Assembly: GCA_037954235.1 (NCBI GenBank)
Contig: JBBMOA010000007.1
Location: forward strand, 19,675,957 to 19,739,956
From: Aulostomus chinensis
Taxonomy: Eukaryota > Chordata > Actinopteri > Syngnathiformes > Aulostomidae
Reading direction: 5' to 3'
Length of the DNA stretch: 64,000 nucleotides
The notes beneath the pieces were generated by a model. That model had not been told where the DNA came from. It saw only the letters and a program-made list of their open reading frames with translations, and searched no databases. Below, in pieces: positions 49,120-60,982 of the stretch. The position numbers and the translations under genes were made by a program. Positions within the stretch are counted from its first letter, which is position 1. Each line of letters begins with the position of its first letter.

Positions 49120-49500
49120 GGGAATCAAAAGCAGTGTGTCTTGTGAACAAACATCCAGCATTTCTAGAGGAGAAGCTGTGTAACGCGGGCACTGGCATTC
49201 CACAACTCAAGCTGGAAAGGCACAGAGCATCTCCTTGGGATTTATATTTAGCATTTGCTATGCTACTTATGAAATATTTCATAAATAATGTGAATATATT
49301 AGACGAGGAGAGAACTGTCGCCAGTCATTCCATATGCACTGCCATAGCAACAAGATGTTCCGCCTTTATCTGTTTAGGGCCCATGATTCTTAAACTGTTC
49401 ATTGCCCACGTTTCCTTTTTTAATCAGAGTGTGTTTGGGATCCCCTGCAGCAGGGATCTAGATAAAAGGATTAACTCTGCCTCTACTAGTTAACCACATT
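49120..49500. promoter_or_regulatory. Possible conserved non-coding element
   Basis: Repeat-free sequence that happens to be open on the + strand as part of the longest frame in the window (48927-49493, 188 codons). That frame runs through a T-rich tract into phenylalanine runs and has no protein-like domain, so I do not call it a gene. An X-box-like TGCCATAGCAAC lies at 49340-49351. Confidence 0.2.
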
Positions 49501-52139
49501 TAGACGTTGCCAGGCAGGCCCTCAAAATGAAAATAGATGGATTTCAAATGCCTACATCAATAGGTTTTGATTGTGTGTCATCAAGTATCGTATGGTGACG
49601 CGTTTATCGATAATTATATAATTGCAATAATTACAGTGTGCGTTTGTGTAACTTTATATTTTGCGGATCCTGATTTAATTCATATCGCTAATATTTATTT
49701 ATATGTACATCACGAATGTGTTATTTTCCATCCACATATTTGTTTTGTTACTCCACTCTAAAAAAAATTAAACTCTATTCCTTTAGTTTCTGGGATAGAT
49801 TTTTTTTTTTTTTCAGGGGAAAAGAGAAGATAGAGATGTCTGCTCTGTCCGAGAGCATTTAATGCACCGGTGGTTAAAATCATAGTCTGGTGAAGCTTAA
49901 AAAAAAAGAAAGAAAGAAAGAAACACATGAAGCCTTGACCAAGTTGCTGGCTGGGAAAAGGTAGAAATCTTTCTAGCAGAGAACATCCGCATGTATTCAT
50001 TACTGGTTTAGATCCAGCGGGCCTTGTTGGAATCTGGAGGCATTATGCCGGCCACTGCGGCTGCACTGGCGGCTGGGTAACACAGTGTTGCAGGGGAGGA
50101 ACGGGCTCCTTTGTCACTGCTGTTAGCATTAGTCAGAGATTTGCATATATTTCTCTTGGAAGCATTAAAGGAATATAAAAAAAGACTAATTCACTATTGA
50201 AAGTCTCCCTTGCAAGATTAAAAGAGTCCCATTAGAAATGTATGACTGCTCATGTAGTTTTTATTTCATTTTAGCCCCCCCCCCCCCCCCTTCCCACCCC
50301 CCAATCTCTTTTTGTTGAAGGCTTTGATTATTTGCCAGGTTGGCAGAAAAAAATAGTGGAAAAACAGAATCTGCAAAGAAATAATGCCATCTTTTCTTTG
50401 CATTATTTTGTTTTAAATGCTTTAAAGGCAGCCGCTCTTTTTATGTAGGTTTATCTCCAGAGCAGAAAAAAAAAAGTTTTGAATTGGTTTGTTTTAGATT
50501 AACTGGTGGAGAGGAGTCAGATTCTTTAGAGAAACACGCAAATTATATATCATTGGAAGATTTTAAAGCGTCTCGTGTCAGATTTTTACATTTTTTCTTT
50601 ATCTTTTAACTTCTGTCTGTCGGTTGTGTGCTGTGCTTGATAGTGCAGAAGCTCCGGTCTGCCACTGCCGCGGTCATCCAAGTGTACCTTGCAGAACATC
50701 TGAGTGAGAACATGTGAACAGTTCTCCCAGAGGGAGTGCCCACAGTGCTTATCACTCTGACCTGAATTCTGTGACGACAGACAATTTTACAAACAGCTGG
50801 AGATCAATCAAAGCCCACTTGAAATATGCCACCTGCCACTTTCACATTAGGACGCATGCTGTTCAAAATGGAACATTTTCACTTGTATTTGTGATTATTT
50901 TACAGGCAAAGTTGGTCTCCTCATGGTGCCTCAAGTGCCAAATGATTTATTCCTCCCCCCGCCGCCATCTCCACGCTCTAGAGCTGTGGTAAAGGGGTGG
51001 AAGGAAGGGGTAAGATTTACTTTAAGTTGTTTTTAAGCTTGCGGATGCAGTCAACAAGGGAGGGATGGATATAGCAATTGTATTTAAGCTGAAATCCTGA
51101 GCTCCAAAAACTTACTACAACCCCCATCCCACCACAGTGTGTTGTCTAGAGAGTGTGCAAAGTGGGTTTATGACGGCATTAGTTGAGACACTTTTAAAAA
51201 AAAAGTGAGGATGAAATAGTTCCTTGAGGCAGGAACAAGGCTCCATATAGGATCAGTCGTTCTAAGGATGTAAACTTTGCCCTCTCAGGTACAGGTAGTT
51301 TGTCTACCTGTCCCAAAATTTAGCCAGGAGTCGCTCTTCTCCCAGCAGGTGTCAGTGTTCCTTCTGTAGAAAGGCAGAGAAGATGTCACTAACACAAAAA
51401 TATGCAACTCTCTGGAGCAGTGTAAAGCCATAAACGTGCGCCTTCTACATATGTTCTGATTTGTTTTGAACAGATGCCGCTATGGTTACTCAACAAGTAA
51501 CATTTACAACATGTTACTGTGCTTTATGACCGTCTTTTCTGCCAAAACACAGGCAGATTGTCTTTGATTCAGCAGAAGCTCCTCTGTTGATTTCATAACA
51601 TCACAGACAAAACCCTGTTTTTTATTACTGGAGTCAGCTGGATTGAGGTTGTTTTTTTGTTTTTTTTAATATAACTGGTGACCGTTTGTGCGAGGTTGCA
51701 GTGTTTTTGAGACTCTCAACACTCTGAAATTCAAGTCTCCACAATTCACCGCGGTGCTCATTACAAGTCTGTGGTTGAACTTGAACTTCTCATTACACTG
51801 TAAGAAGAATAAGGCAAACATTTCCTGTGCACCACATGCCACTTCTTGATTCTGGTCAGTCAGTGTTGGAAATTGCTCCCAGACAACCAAAAAGTGGCCA
51901 GATAAAAAATGAGAGGAATTCAGGTATATAGCCACAGGATGAAACATGTGTTGGCTGCGGTATTAAAGTGAGTTGTTTTAGCCAGACTTTTAACTCTCTT
52001 GAACAAAGTGAGCTTCCCCCCCATCTGGTGTGCGGCGTGTCGGTCCTCCAGAGTAATGTTGGACACGGGGTCAGCAGAACAACACAGACTCGCTACATAT
52101 GCTTCACAAACTGTTGCTGTTGGTCAGGAGAACATACAT
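49501..52139. other. Non-coding stretch, no gene seen
   Basis: T12 near 49800, (AAAG)n at 49898-49923, C16 at 50275-50290 and A9-10 runs. No exon or transposon is recognised. Confidence 0.6.
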
Positions 52140-52480
52140 TATAGACCAGATTAAACCGGATAATTAGCTTTTTGTGAGCCATTAATTCTGGCAGGTGAAG
52201 GGGGCAGAGGGGGGATAAATAATGTGGCTGTGTCTTGTGACACGGAGGTAAAAATGGGCATCTCTCCAACACCTCATTCCAACTCCTCTAAATTGGCCTC
52301 ATTGTAGATGAAATATTAAACGGCCAGCCTGGCTATTAATGGTGACTGTTATTGATTGGATGCTGTTGTACATAATATAGCGGTTCAGTTGTGCCTTTTA
52401 TTCCTTGGCAGTGTCCTGTCCAACCGTGATGTATTGCACAAGGCGCGATATCACTAGTACACAATGGGGTTTCAACCCAT
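52140..52480. promoter_or_regulatory. Possible conserved non-coding element
   Basis: Repeat-free block with TAATTAG at 52161-52167, ATTAATT at 52181-52187, and several ATTAAT/TTGATTGG cores to the right. No open coding frame of interest. Confidence 0.22.
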
Positions 52481-52509
52481 GTGAAGCTCTCTGGCTCTGG
52501 TCCAGGCTG

Positions 52510-52559
52510 GGAGAGAGAGGGTGAGAGAGAGAGAGAGAGAGACGGGGGGAGAGAGAGAG
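52510..52559. repeat. (GA)n purine array
   Basis: Imperfect GA array with GGG interruptions. Confidence 0.94.
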
Positions 52560-53252
52560 TCGGCTGTGGTCTCTGCTGTAGAGGGTTCTCTTCAATCAGA
52601 AGTCTTTACGGTGGCGTTATGTGTTGCAATATCCTTCAATTTCCTCCATTCACATTATTCACTGCAGTTAGTCACCAATTTCTTTTAAAGGAATCTTTAC
52701 GACTATAAAGATATCTGAAAAACTGAATGATTTGAAAAACTGCACACAACTTATTTATACCCTCGACTATTTATACAGCCAAGTCCTTCCAGCAGAGTTT
52801 TGTTGGTTCACCTTCATGTTTCTGTTTTAAATTGTTTGTCAGTGTGACTTAAAAAGTCTGGCAAATATCGATGAGTTAACTCGAAACAATTCACCAAAGT
52901 TTACTTGAATGGATAAAAGCACCGTTGAATTTAAAGGTATAAGGTATGAAAGCCTTGTTGATTTTTGTTAAACAAGAGAGAAAGTTTTCATCTTGAACCC
53001 TTCCTTATGACACCATATACAGTTTCAACTAATAGGAAAGGTCCAGTTACATAAACTTTGCACATCTGTGGACATAAGTAATTGTCAATTGTTGAAAAAA
53101 AGTACTTATCACGATAATTAATCATCATATTAAAAACAGTTGAAAATAATTAAATGAACATACAGACCCAATAACAAGTTAAAGGTGAACTGAAGTTTAA
53201 AAGTCAAGATTATGCCACCTGAAGAGCTTCAGTGCACCAGATATATCTGTAG

Positions 53253-53287
<35 letters not shown>

Positions 53288-54075
53288 AAAATGATTGTCT
53301 TTATTACCTATGAATAGATCATTTCATGGTTCAGAGAGTAACATCATGATTCCAATTAATAGTTGTTTTTTTTAATTATGCTTTTGTGGAATATGCATCA
53401 TTGAGTCAATTCAGGTGTATAAATTTTGTTATCAGCTTTATTCACAACGTGATGGCTTGATTGTTAATTAGCTCAGTTAAAGGAAATTTGCCGTACGCAT
53501 GAATATTATGAATATATAGCAGAGGTAAATGTGGATTTACGAGAAATTGTGCTAGCTTTTGAAATTTTCTACCGATTAGGAAGTTGACATATTTTGATAA
53601 ACATACACACAACACACCATGAGACCCTCACTTACACAAACACACAAACAACAAACAAAATATGCATGATGCAAATGCTATTTTATTCAACATATAATTT
53701 TATGCTTAAGTGGCAACAGACGATGTAACAGTTTTTGAGAGAAAAAAATATATATACATATCTTAGAGAAAGATAAAGCAGCAACTATATATGCAGTGTG
53801 ATATCAATGTCTGGAGGAAGAAATATGCCGCACGGGCATGTGAGCAGCCAGGACTCTCCTGTAGAAGAGCGTCTCCCTCAGCATCATCCACAGTTGTGGA
53901 GGATGTGGCTGTTTTCTGCCTCAAAGGAAGATGTTGGCCAGGGACCATAATGCCTGCAGCCGCTAGCAAAGCCCCCTAAAATATTCATCAGATAACTTTT
54001 CTGTGTGAATATATGTTTTTAGCAGATGGTAACGTTTGTGAGCGGAGAACAAAGTTGTAAAATACGATTTCACTT
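52560..54075. other. Non-coding stretch, no gene seen
   Basis: AT-rich DNA with one CA array. The two opposing open frames at 53763-53979 mirror each other and neither has a recognisable domain. Confidence 0.6.
53256..53284. repeat. (AC)14 microsatellite
   Basis: Pure AC array. Confidence 0.96.
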
Positions 54076-54089
54076 GTTGCCATGGGAAC
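54076..54089 (+). promoter_or_regulatory. RFX-type X-box
   Basis: GTTGCCATGGGAAC differs from the symmetric X-box GTTGCCATGGCAAC at a single position. Family knowledge: RFX factors bind this imperfect palindrome in ciliary and neuronal enhancers. It lies about 50 bp before a very long TG array. Confidence 0.4.
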
Positions 54090-54136
54090 AGAGATGGATG
54101 AAGATGTTTCATGGTTCACTGGTTGCCTCCTTTCTG

Positions 54137-54139
<3 letters not shown>

Positions 54140-54210
<71 letters not shown>

Positions 54211-54217
54211 TGCGCAC
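54140..54217. repeat. (GT)33 plus GC-rich Z-DNA-like tail
   Basis: The longest GT array in the window, followed by CGCGTGCGCAC, also alternating purine-pyrimidine. Confidence 0.97.
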
Positions 54218-54479
54218 ATTTGTGTCTGGGTGAATCCATGTCTCAGATTGTCTGTACACATCTGTGTGTATATATGTACGCTGTATATTTATGTGCACGC
54301 ATTCGCTTAAGGAAGTGCAAGGATTCTGTCGTCTCTTCTGCTGTCTTTTCTCTGAAAGATATTATGCTAAGTTGCTCAGTGAAAGGTCAGCGCAGTTCCA
54401 AGAGAGGATCATTCCCTAATACACTATTACCAGACGCAGCGAGCCCCTAGTATTATAGAAATAATATACACTCTTGTCA

Positions 54480-55090
54480 AATGCCCTATTCAGAGTGTGA
54501 TTTATTTTGCTCTGTGATGGTGAAGTATTGCTCATTTCACAGTGTATTAGCTGACTGTCTAAATAGTGATGATTCAGTAGCATGGCTACTCATTTTCACA
54601 TGACACATGAAAGGGAGGATCTGTCGATAATGCGACAATAACAGCTGCCCAAGTTATCTTGTGCCGTTTTTTTAGTCACATTTCAAAATGAATGTTCTTC
54701 CATTTGAGAGCAGCTAATTAGATTGTGTGAGTTGCATGATATGGGGCCCTACACATAAAAGCCCGGCTATGGAGATGAGCAACGGTTGCCGCTGCCCCAG
54801 ACATTGCTGATAGTAGAGCCACTCCTTTAATTCCACTCTCAAAAATCAGATCCTAATTGGGTGTCTGATTTTAGTAACTTGTTCAGCAATTTAAGAAAAT
54901 TGCTTTTTGAAATGTAACAATTTCGGCGATCTTAAGCATCTCATTTCTCATTCTGCGCACTCGGCTGTGGACCGTCTCTTTTCAGGCCTCATCAGACAGG
55001 CCTGAAAATCAGTAATTGAAAGGTCCTTCCTTTGCCTGTAAACTTCCTGACCTCATAGAATTTGTCATGCAGTTCTCTTGGAAGCATGAA
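54480..55090. promoter_or_regulatory. Possible conserved non-coding element
   Basis: Repeat-free block with CTAATTAG at 54714-54721, TAATTGGG at 54853-54860 and a perfect inverted repeat at 54979-55008. All frames carry stops, so it is not coding. It is one of the most enhancer-like blocks by texture. Confidence 0.3.
54979..55008. repeat. Perfect 11-bp inverted repeat
   Basis: TTTTCAGGCCT (54979-54989) and its exact complement AGGCCTGAAAA (54998-55008) flank an 8-nt spacer, CATCAGAC. It could bind a symmetric protein dimer or fold as an RNA hairpin. There is no U-run that would suggest a bacterial terminator, and the setting is not bacterial. Confidence 0.9.
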
Positions 55091-56039
55091 AAAAACGTTT
55101 TTCAAGCTCATAAGGAGGCGAAAAGATGAACAGAGAAGCAGCGAGTTGCAGATAATTGTGAAGAATGCTGTTTTATTGAGCTTTTAAACACGAGTCTTTA
55201 TGTTGAACAGCCGATGTGCATTCCCAGTGACCACAAATATAGGGAAAAAAAAGTCCACATGGTTCCGCTGCGTGTGTGTACAAGCACATTCTATGTCATT
55301 AAATTTATGGTAAGTAGGCGGCGTGTTTCACCAAGACACCGGATGATTTCCAAAGGAAGCACCTGAATACTGAGCATTTTTATTTTATGTCTGTGACAAA
55401 AAAAAGAGACAAAATCTCCAGTGAGGCATGTGTGAGTGGTGAAGTGTAGCTTAATGGGATGGTTTTATTCATCAAGCGAGGTCTGTACACTCGTCCACTG
55501 CAAAGCTGCCTTGAGGGACAGTGAGTGATTCCGACCACTCAGCCTCATTATGGAATCGTATTAATATTTAAGGGGTTGGAATTGAGGAATAAAGAGGGTA
55601 ATTGATAGCATCAAAATGGAAGTGTTTGAACCCTGTAATATTATTTAAATATTTCTTACAGTGGTGTCATGATATGTGCTAAAAATGCAGTGAAACCAAT
55701 TCTTAAAAAAATAGCGAGTTAAAATATCAAACCTTTTTAACCTTGCTGTGAACGACACAGTCACAGGTAAGAAAGAAGTGACTGGATGATGAGTCGTGCC
55801 AAGCGAAGGGGATTGAGTCATTGACTAAGCAGAGGGGTTCTTCTCCCTGGCTGCAGCTAATAAGCTACAGGCCATCTTTTTTTTTTTTTGGGGGGGGGGG
55901 CAGCACAGGCCTATTTATTGTCATATCGTGTTTATTTTAGTCTAGATAAGCCAGTGTATGGAGTTATCTAGATGAAGTACTAGGGGTAAGGACAGTAACC
56001 TTTAAAGTCTTCACTATACATGTGTATGCATGTGTGTGT
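55091..56039. other. Non-coding stretch, no gene seen
   Basis: Plain AT-rich DNA with a T13-G11 junction at 55877-55900 and two donor-like matches, ATG|GTAAGT at 55311 and CAG|GTAAGA at 55767, with no good acceptors. Confidence 0.6.
55877..55900. repeat. T13-G11 homopolymer junction
   Basis: T13 passing directly into G11. Confidence 0.93.
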
Positions 56040-56470
56040 GCGTTAATCAGCTGATTATGGAGAGAAAGTGACATGTAAGCATAAATGAGTCTGCAGGCGA
56101 GTCGACTGTGAATGATAATGATGCTCAGGAGTTCTACTTAGCATAACATAAGGGACTGCTGATTGTGCTCATGGCATTCTTCAGAACATAGTCAGTGGAC
56201 TTTGTTATAGAGTCGCACTAATTAGGCTTTACCATGTTTAGCCAGCAGCTCTACAAAACCACCATTGTGGCTTGTTTCTGGATCTTGTGCTTGATTTAGC
56301 CTGAGTATTGCATCAGCCAGTTCTGGGGATGAATGCTAACGCGGCTGTTATGAGAGCAGCATATGGAGATACAGCCGTGCAGGTGCAATCAGTCTGGTAT
56401 TTGATTGTTACCTAGAGATTGATAATCAAACAACAAAAGCATGGGGATGATGTTCATTCTGCCTAATGAA
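56040..56470. promoter_or_regulatory. Possible conserved non-coding element
   Basis: Repeat-free block that contains the 14-bp palindrome at 56044-56057 and CTAATTAG at 56218-56225, and ends in GATTGATAATCAAAC-like sequence near 56420. Frames are broken. Confidence 0.28.
56044..56057. promoter_or_regulatory. 14-bp palindrome with E-box centre
   Basis: TAATCAGCTGATTA is a perfect palindrome. It joins two TAATC half-sites around a CAGCTG E-box, so homeodomain and bHLH factors could both recognise it. Confidence 0.4.
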
Positions 56471-57699
56471 AAGGATTTCCATAAATCCTTCTTTTTTTTA
56501 TAACAGACAAGAAAAAAATAGACGTGCACGTGCAGAGATTGCTAACAGTTGGTAACACACCTGTAGCTCCTAATTGAGTTTCATTGTGCGTTTGAGGAGG
56601 AAAGAGGAAAGGTCTCTGGTACCGAAAATATAAAGATAATAGTGGAAAACAATGTTGTTGTGACAGAAATAAAAGTTCTGATCATAAAAAAGGATGGTGG
56701 TTAGGCACATGATAACCTCTGCCGTCCAGGTGAGGTAAACACCTGCGTGTGTGTGTCTGATTAATGCTTGACTGTTTTGAGAGAAGATAGTTTTATGTAA
56801 ACTTAATGGAAAGAAGGATCATATTACATGGAACGAGATATAACTTTTTCAGGCGATATCATTGGCAGGATGTACTACAGCTATTAGAAGAATTTTTCTG
56901 GATGTGTCATAGACAAATTTTAATCAAATTCTTTGGCTTTAAAATCAAGATTTTTTCAAAAAAATCCTCTGGGTTGGTGGTGGGAGGGGGGATGTATTTT
57001 GCTTTGCGGATTCTGCTATAGCGTCAGAGTCAGTCGGTCCATAAGCTGACGGAGAGAAAAGGAAGAGGGAAGGGTAGAGCTGCTAGGCAAGCTGAAGCTG
57101 ATGCAACTGGGACTCATGCTCTAATATTGATACGGTAGCAACCGAGCTGACAACACGCTGACGTCAGACGCACACGCCCATCAGTGTACGGGGAGATGCA
57201 GCCCGCGTCGATGATGATGACAGGACATAAGAATGTCATGTAAAGTTCTTAGGTTCTCTCATATATAATGTGAAATCAATAGTAACCGTTTCAAACATTG
57301 ACGCTGTAATAAACATGAACAATTGAATGATTTCTTGGTAAACATGCGCCATTATTACTTATGTAACATTTTAAGTGACCTCTCTATAAGAGGCTCTGTT
57401 AAAGCATGCGAGCCTGCATGCAAATAAGACCTTAATACGAAGGAGTCTGCACAAGACTATTCTATATTTTGCACATCAAGCATTAAAGGACCAACTCCAC
57501 ATTTGAGGTTTGATCGCATCTTTTCTTTGTTCCGCTATTAATAAACTGTAGAAGGGCATGAAGAGTGGGGTAGTTCTGCATAAGTTGAATGAGTGGTGTG
57601 TAAGTAAGCAGCAGGGCTCCAGAAAAACTACAATCTGATGTCTATTGCCTGAGGAAAAAAAATGTAAATGTACTGACTGCGGCCAGTAAATTTTTCTTG
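56471..57699. other. Non-coding stretch, no gene seen
   Basis: AT-rich DNA with no recognisable exon, repeat family or long microsatellite. Confidence 0.6.
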
Positions 57700-58150
57700 T
57701 GGAGTGCCTGTGTTGGTATAAATAGATAGCCAATTTGTAAAATCGGCCGCCTGAACACAGGCATCTTGGGCCACTCTAATTGGTCAATTTCCCGCCTGTA
57801 TTGAGTGCCTAGATTGATTTATTGCCTTTTTTAAAAGGCCGTTGGGACCCACAGAACAGCTGTGCCAGCCGTCCGTGCCGGAACTGTTATGAAAACAAGA
57901 GGCGGAGTGCTCAGCGTCGGACAGCAGTCATGGCAGCAAATGGCGAGCAGAATGGAGCAGCGCGGCATGGCAGACAGCTGGCAAAGACAGCGTCTGCTGT
58001 CTGGTACCACTGGAGATGCAGGATTTATTTCTGCAAACACTGTTGAGTGGAGAGGCTCTGCCCTTTTCCTGCTCTCTCTTTCTCTCACAGACACACAACC
58101 AGGAATTTGCTTGATTGCCGCAATGGCTTAATCATATGAGGGCCTGTGTG
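57700..58150. other. GC-balanced block, function unclear
   Basis: Repeat-free block with a CCAAT-type ATTGGTCAAT near 57779, a TGATTTAT at 57814-57821, and overlapping open frames on both strands. One + strand ATG near 57930 has a good context (GTCATGG) and is followed by about 38 codons, but no domain, donor or homologue is recognised. Regulatory element or cryptic first exon are both possible. Confidence 0.18.
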
Positions 58151-58354
58151 ATTGGAGCCAGAGAATAGACATTTTTCATGTCATGATATAACCCCTCCAC
58201 TTGAAATGGAGAGGGCTCAGAGAGAGCGGATTCGAGTGTTCTGTCTCTTGGGGGCTTGAGTGATGGCTCCCCAACCTGAGTGTATCTCTGCTGAATGCGG
58301 CTGTTTGTGAACAATCATAGTGATTTACTCCTCTGCCTTGATTTTGGCTAAAAT

Positions 58355-58373
58355 ACACACACACACACACACA
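58355..58373. repeat. (AC)9 microsatellite
   Basis: Short pure AC array. Confidence 0.94.
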
Positions 58374-59623
58374 GTCTCACACACTATTTAGAATAATATA
58401 TCCATCAACCTGTACACATGTGACCTGTCTGAGCTTTGCTTAGCGGTCCTCATCATTGTGCATCCGACTGTTGATCGTCCTCATACTGAAGCAGCGTCGC
58501 AGACAAAAGGCAGCCCATAGAACTCTTTTGGGAAGGATGTGTATTTTTTGTTTTCAGCCTCTCATAGGTGTAACCCACACTTAACTTTGGCGAGTTGGAG
58601 TTAAAAAAAAAAAAAAGTCTGTGCTCCGTATACAGACTGTTTGAAGACTGTGTAAGTGCATCTGTTCTGTGTAAATCAGAAGAATTCGGTCTTAAATACA
58701 AGCACATGCCTGTAGTTCTGCTTGCTAAACAACACATTTTTTTCCATCAGATCTTATTTCCCCTGTTTGATTACATTAGTGAAAATATTTTCCAAGTGGA
58801 TACCAGACATCACTTGTGATGCTCATACACTTTATTTCCATATCTGTAGCACTCTGTGAAATATTTGAGGTGTTCCACTCTAAGTATCCAAGCCCATTGA
58901 CTCTGGTTCTCTTGTGAAATGTGAGAGGAGATAAGTGTCTCATTTTTGAACTGTGATTCTTAGAAATTCCTGTATTTAGCACTGGGGATTGGGAGCCTGA
59001 GTCTTCCACAGGCATTTGAATGCACATTTTATGAGTCCTCTACTAAAGGCAAGAGAGGGAGACCAAGAGAGAGTGTGTGTGAAAGATAGAATGAAAGAGA
59101 GAGGGAGAGAGTAATCGCACAGTCTTCATCTAGTACTTAACTTTAGGAAATATGAGTCTGGTTGAAGATGAAAGGGACTTAATCTCAAATGCCTCAAATG
59201 CCTCTCTCCACTACTCTTTCTCTGTCTGTCTTTCTCACTGCCTGCTATCCACTGGGACTGGCCCATTCCAGCACATTGGACTGCATTATGTAATCCCCTC
59301 CAAGTCTCCACGCCCTGCAGTAATGGTTTAATTAGGGGAGGCAGGCATCATGACATCCCACCTGCCATCTCTTCTCATACATTCACCAGTGATTTCTACA
59401 CCAGAGACACCTCTCCATCTATCAGTCGTCCCCCACACTCTTTGATAAACACTATCTGATTGATATCTTGTTAAGCTGTTAGCATTGTGCCTGCTGATGC
59501 ACACCGCGATGCAGAGTTAACAGAGCTTGTCTGTTCATCATCCCATGTGCAGCTTGTGGCCCCAGTCTCGTATCCTCTTTCCTCCTCCAGCAGGCTGCCT
59601 CTCTCTACCCCACCCAGTCCCTA

Positions 59624-59664
59624 GCCAACCAGCCAACCAACCAGCCAGCCAGTCAGCCAGCCAG
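59624..59664. repeat. (CCAG/CCAA)n tetranucleotide array
   Basis: About ten imperfect tetranucleotide units. Confidence 0.9.
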
Positions 59665-60963
59665 TGCAGGCGTGCTCAGTCTGTCAACACTTCCACGGCA
59701 CTCAGTGTTTGAATGGAAACAGGAGGAGTCATGCAGACTTGCCAGAACAGGCCTCAGAAACAGGGGGTTAATACCAGCTAGGATGATGTAACTCAGCCGG
59801 CCGCACTTAAGCCTTTCACTGCTTGCTGACTGGGTTTTTAATAGATATTCAGTTCCATTACATTTGTGTGGATCATAAACATTTTGAGATTGTTAAGTTA
59901 AGTGAGAATGTTTATAGTTGCAGGTTTACATTACAATAAACATGAAATAATTTCCATGATTGGGTTAGGAAACACAAACCTTGATTTACATTTTGTTGGT
60001 CTAAACCGCTAAGCTGCTTACACACCTTGCAGGACAATAGTTTATCCAAAACGGAGAACCCTCATGCACAATAGTGCTTCTTCGCGGGTGCGGGCCCATG
60101 CAGGTTATACCACACTAGACCAAAACAAAAAAATTCTTTCTTTTACATTGTTTAATGAAAAAAAAAAAAAGGCTACATTTAAAGACAAAAAGTTAACTCT
60201 GTATGTATTTTTTGTGTCTTTTGTTGATTTTCAATTATACACATTTTAAAGTTAGGTCTGACAAAGCAATCGGTTCAGACGAAACATGTCATCTCTGTAA
60301 AGCATCAAACCATGGCGGAGTAATACTGACGAATGCTGCACTTAGCATTATTTTGCTAGTGTAGCTCATTTGTTTGGCCATAAAAACTTGAGCAGAAACT
60401 TGAGTTTGCCCTCTTTTAAGTTCATGAAGCTGAACTGAACTAATTTGGGGTTTTGGAGGGGAAAAGGGACTCTTTCCCTGTTGAATTGAACTCAGAGATT
60501 TGGGGTTCAGGGTTTGGTATCACTGCATTTTTGCAATATTACACTCAAATTTGTGCTTTACTATCATTCTTTCATGTCTTTGTAGTGATGCTAACAGAAT
60601 TTAGCCCCGTCACTATCATGATAATCATGACAGTGTAATACTAGCAGTTATGTGTTGTTATTCTCATTTTAATCAAGTGGTAAAAATAGAATTTAAAAAA
60701 AGGTATGAAAACTAAGGGATATGGAGCTGAGTGATTGTTTACCATGTTGATTAAGTAACTTTGCAGTTGCAACGAGAACTATCTGTCACAGGGATCTCCA
60801 GCATATTGGAGGTGTAAAGACAGTGATGTTTTGTTTAAGTTGCTGTAAGCACAGTTACAAAAGGGACTTTGATAAAGGGCAAATAGCATAATAAATGTCA
60901 TTGGGGGAATAAAAGTGCTTAAACAAGCAGACAAAACATCAGGCAGAACCCAGAAAATTTGGG

Positions 60964-60982
60964 AAAAAAAAAAAAAAAAAAA
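60964..60982. repeat. Poly-A run (A19)
   Basis: Uninterrupted A19. No retroposed sequence or target-site duplication is recognised next to it. Confidence 0.93.

Noticed and set aside
48927..49493. Longest open frame in the window (188 codons, + strand)
   Set aside because: It starts in a T-rich area, passes through a poly-T tract giving phenylalanine runs, and shows no domain, splice context or consistent residue pattern. The right part is better read as unique non-coding sequence.
53763..53979. Opposed open frames on both strands
   Set aside because: Each mirrors the other, neither has a recognisable domain, and no clear splice sites flank them.
57822..58131. ATG in good context with about 38 codons at 57930
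   Set aside because: No donor of quality follows, overlapping frames on both strands are equally open, and the peptide is not recognised.
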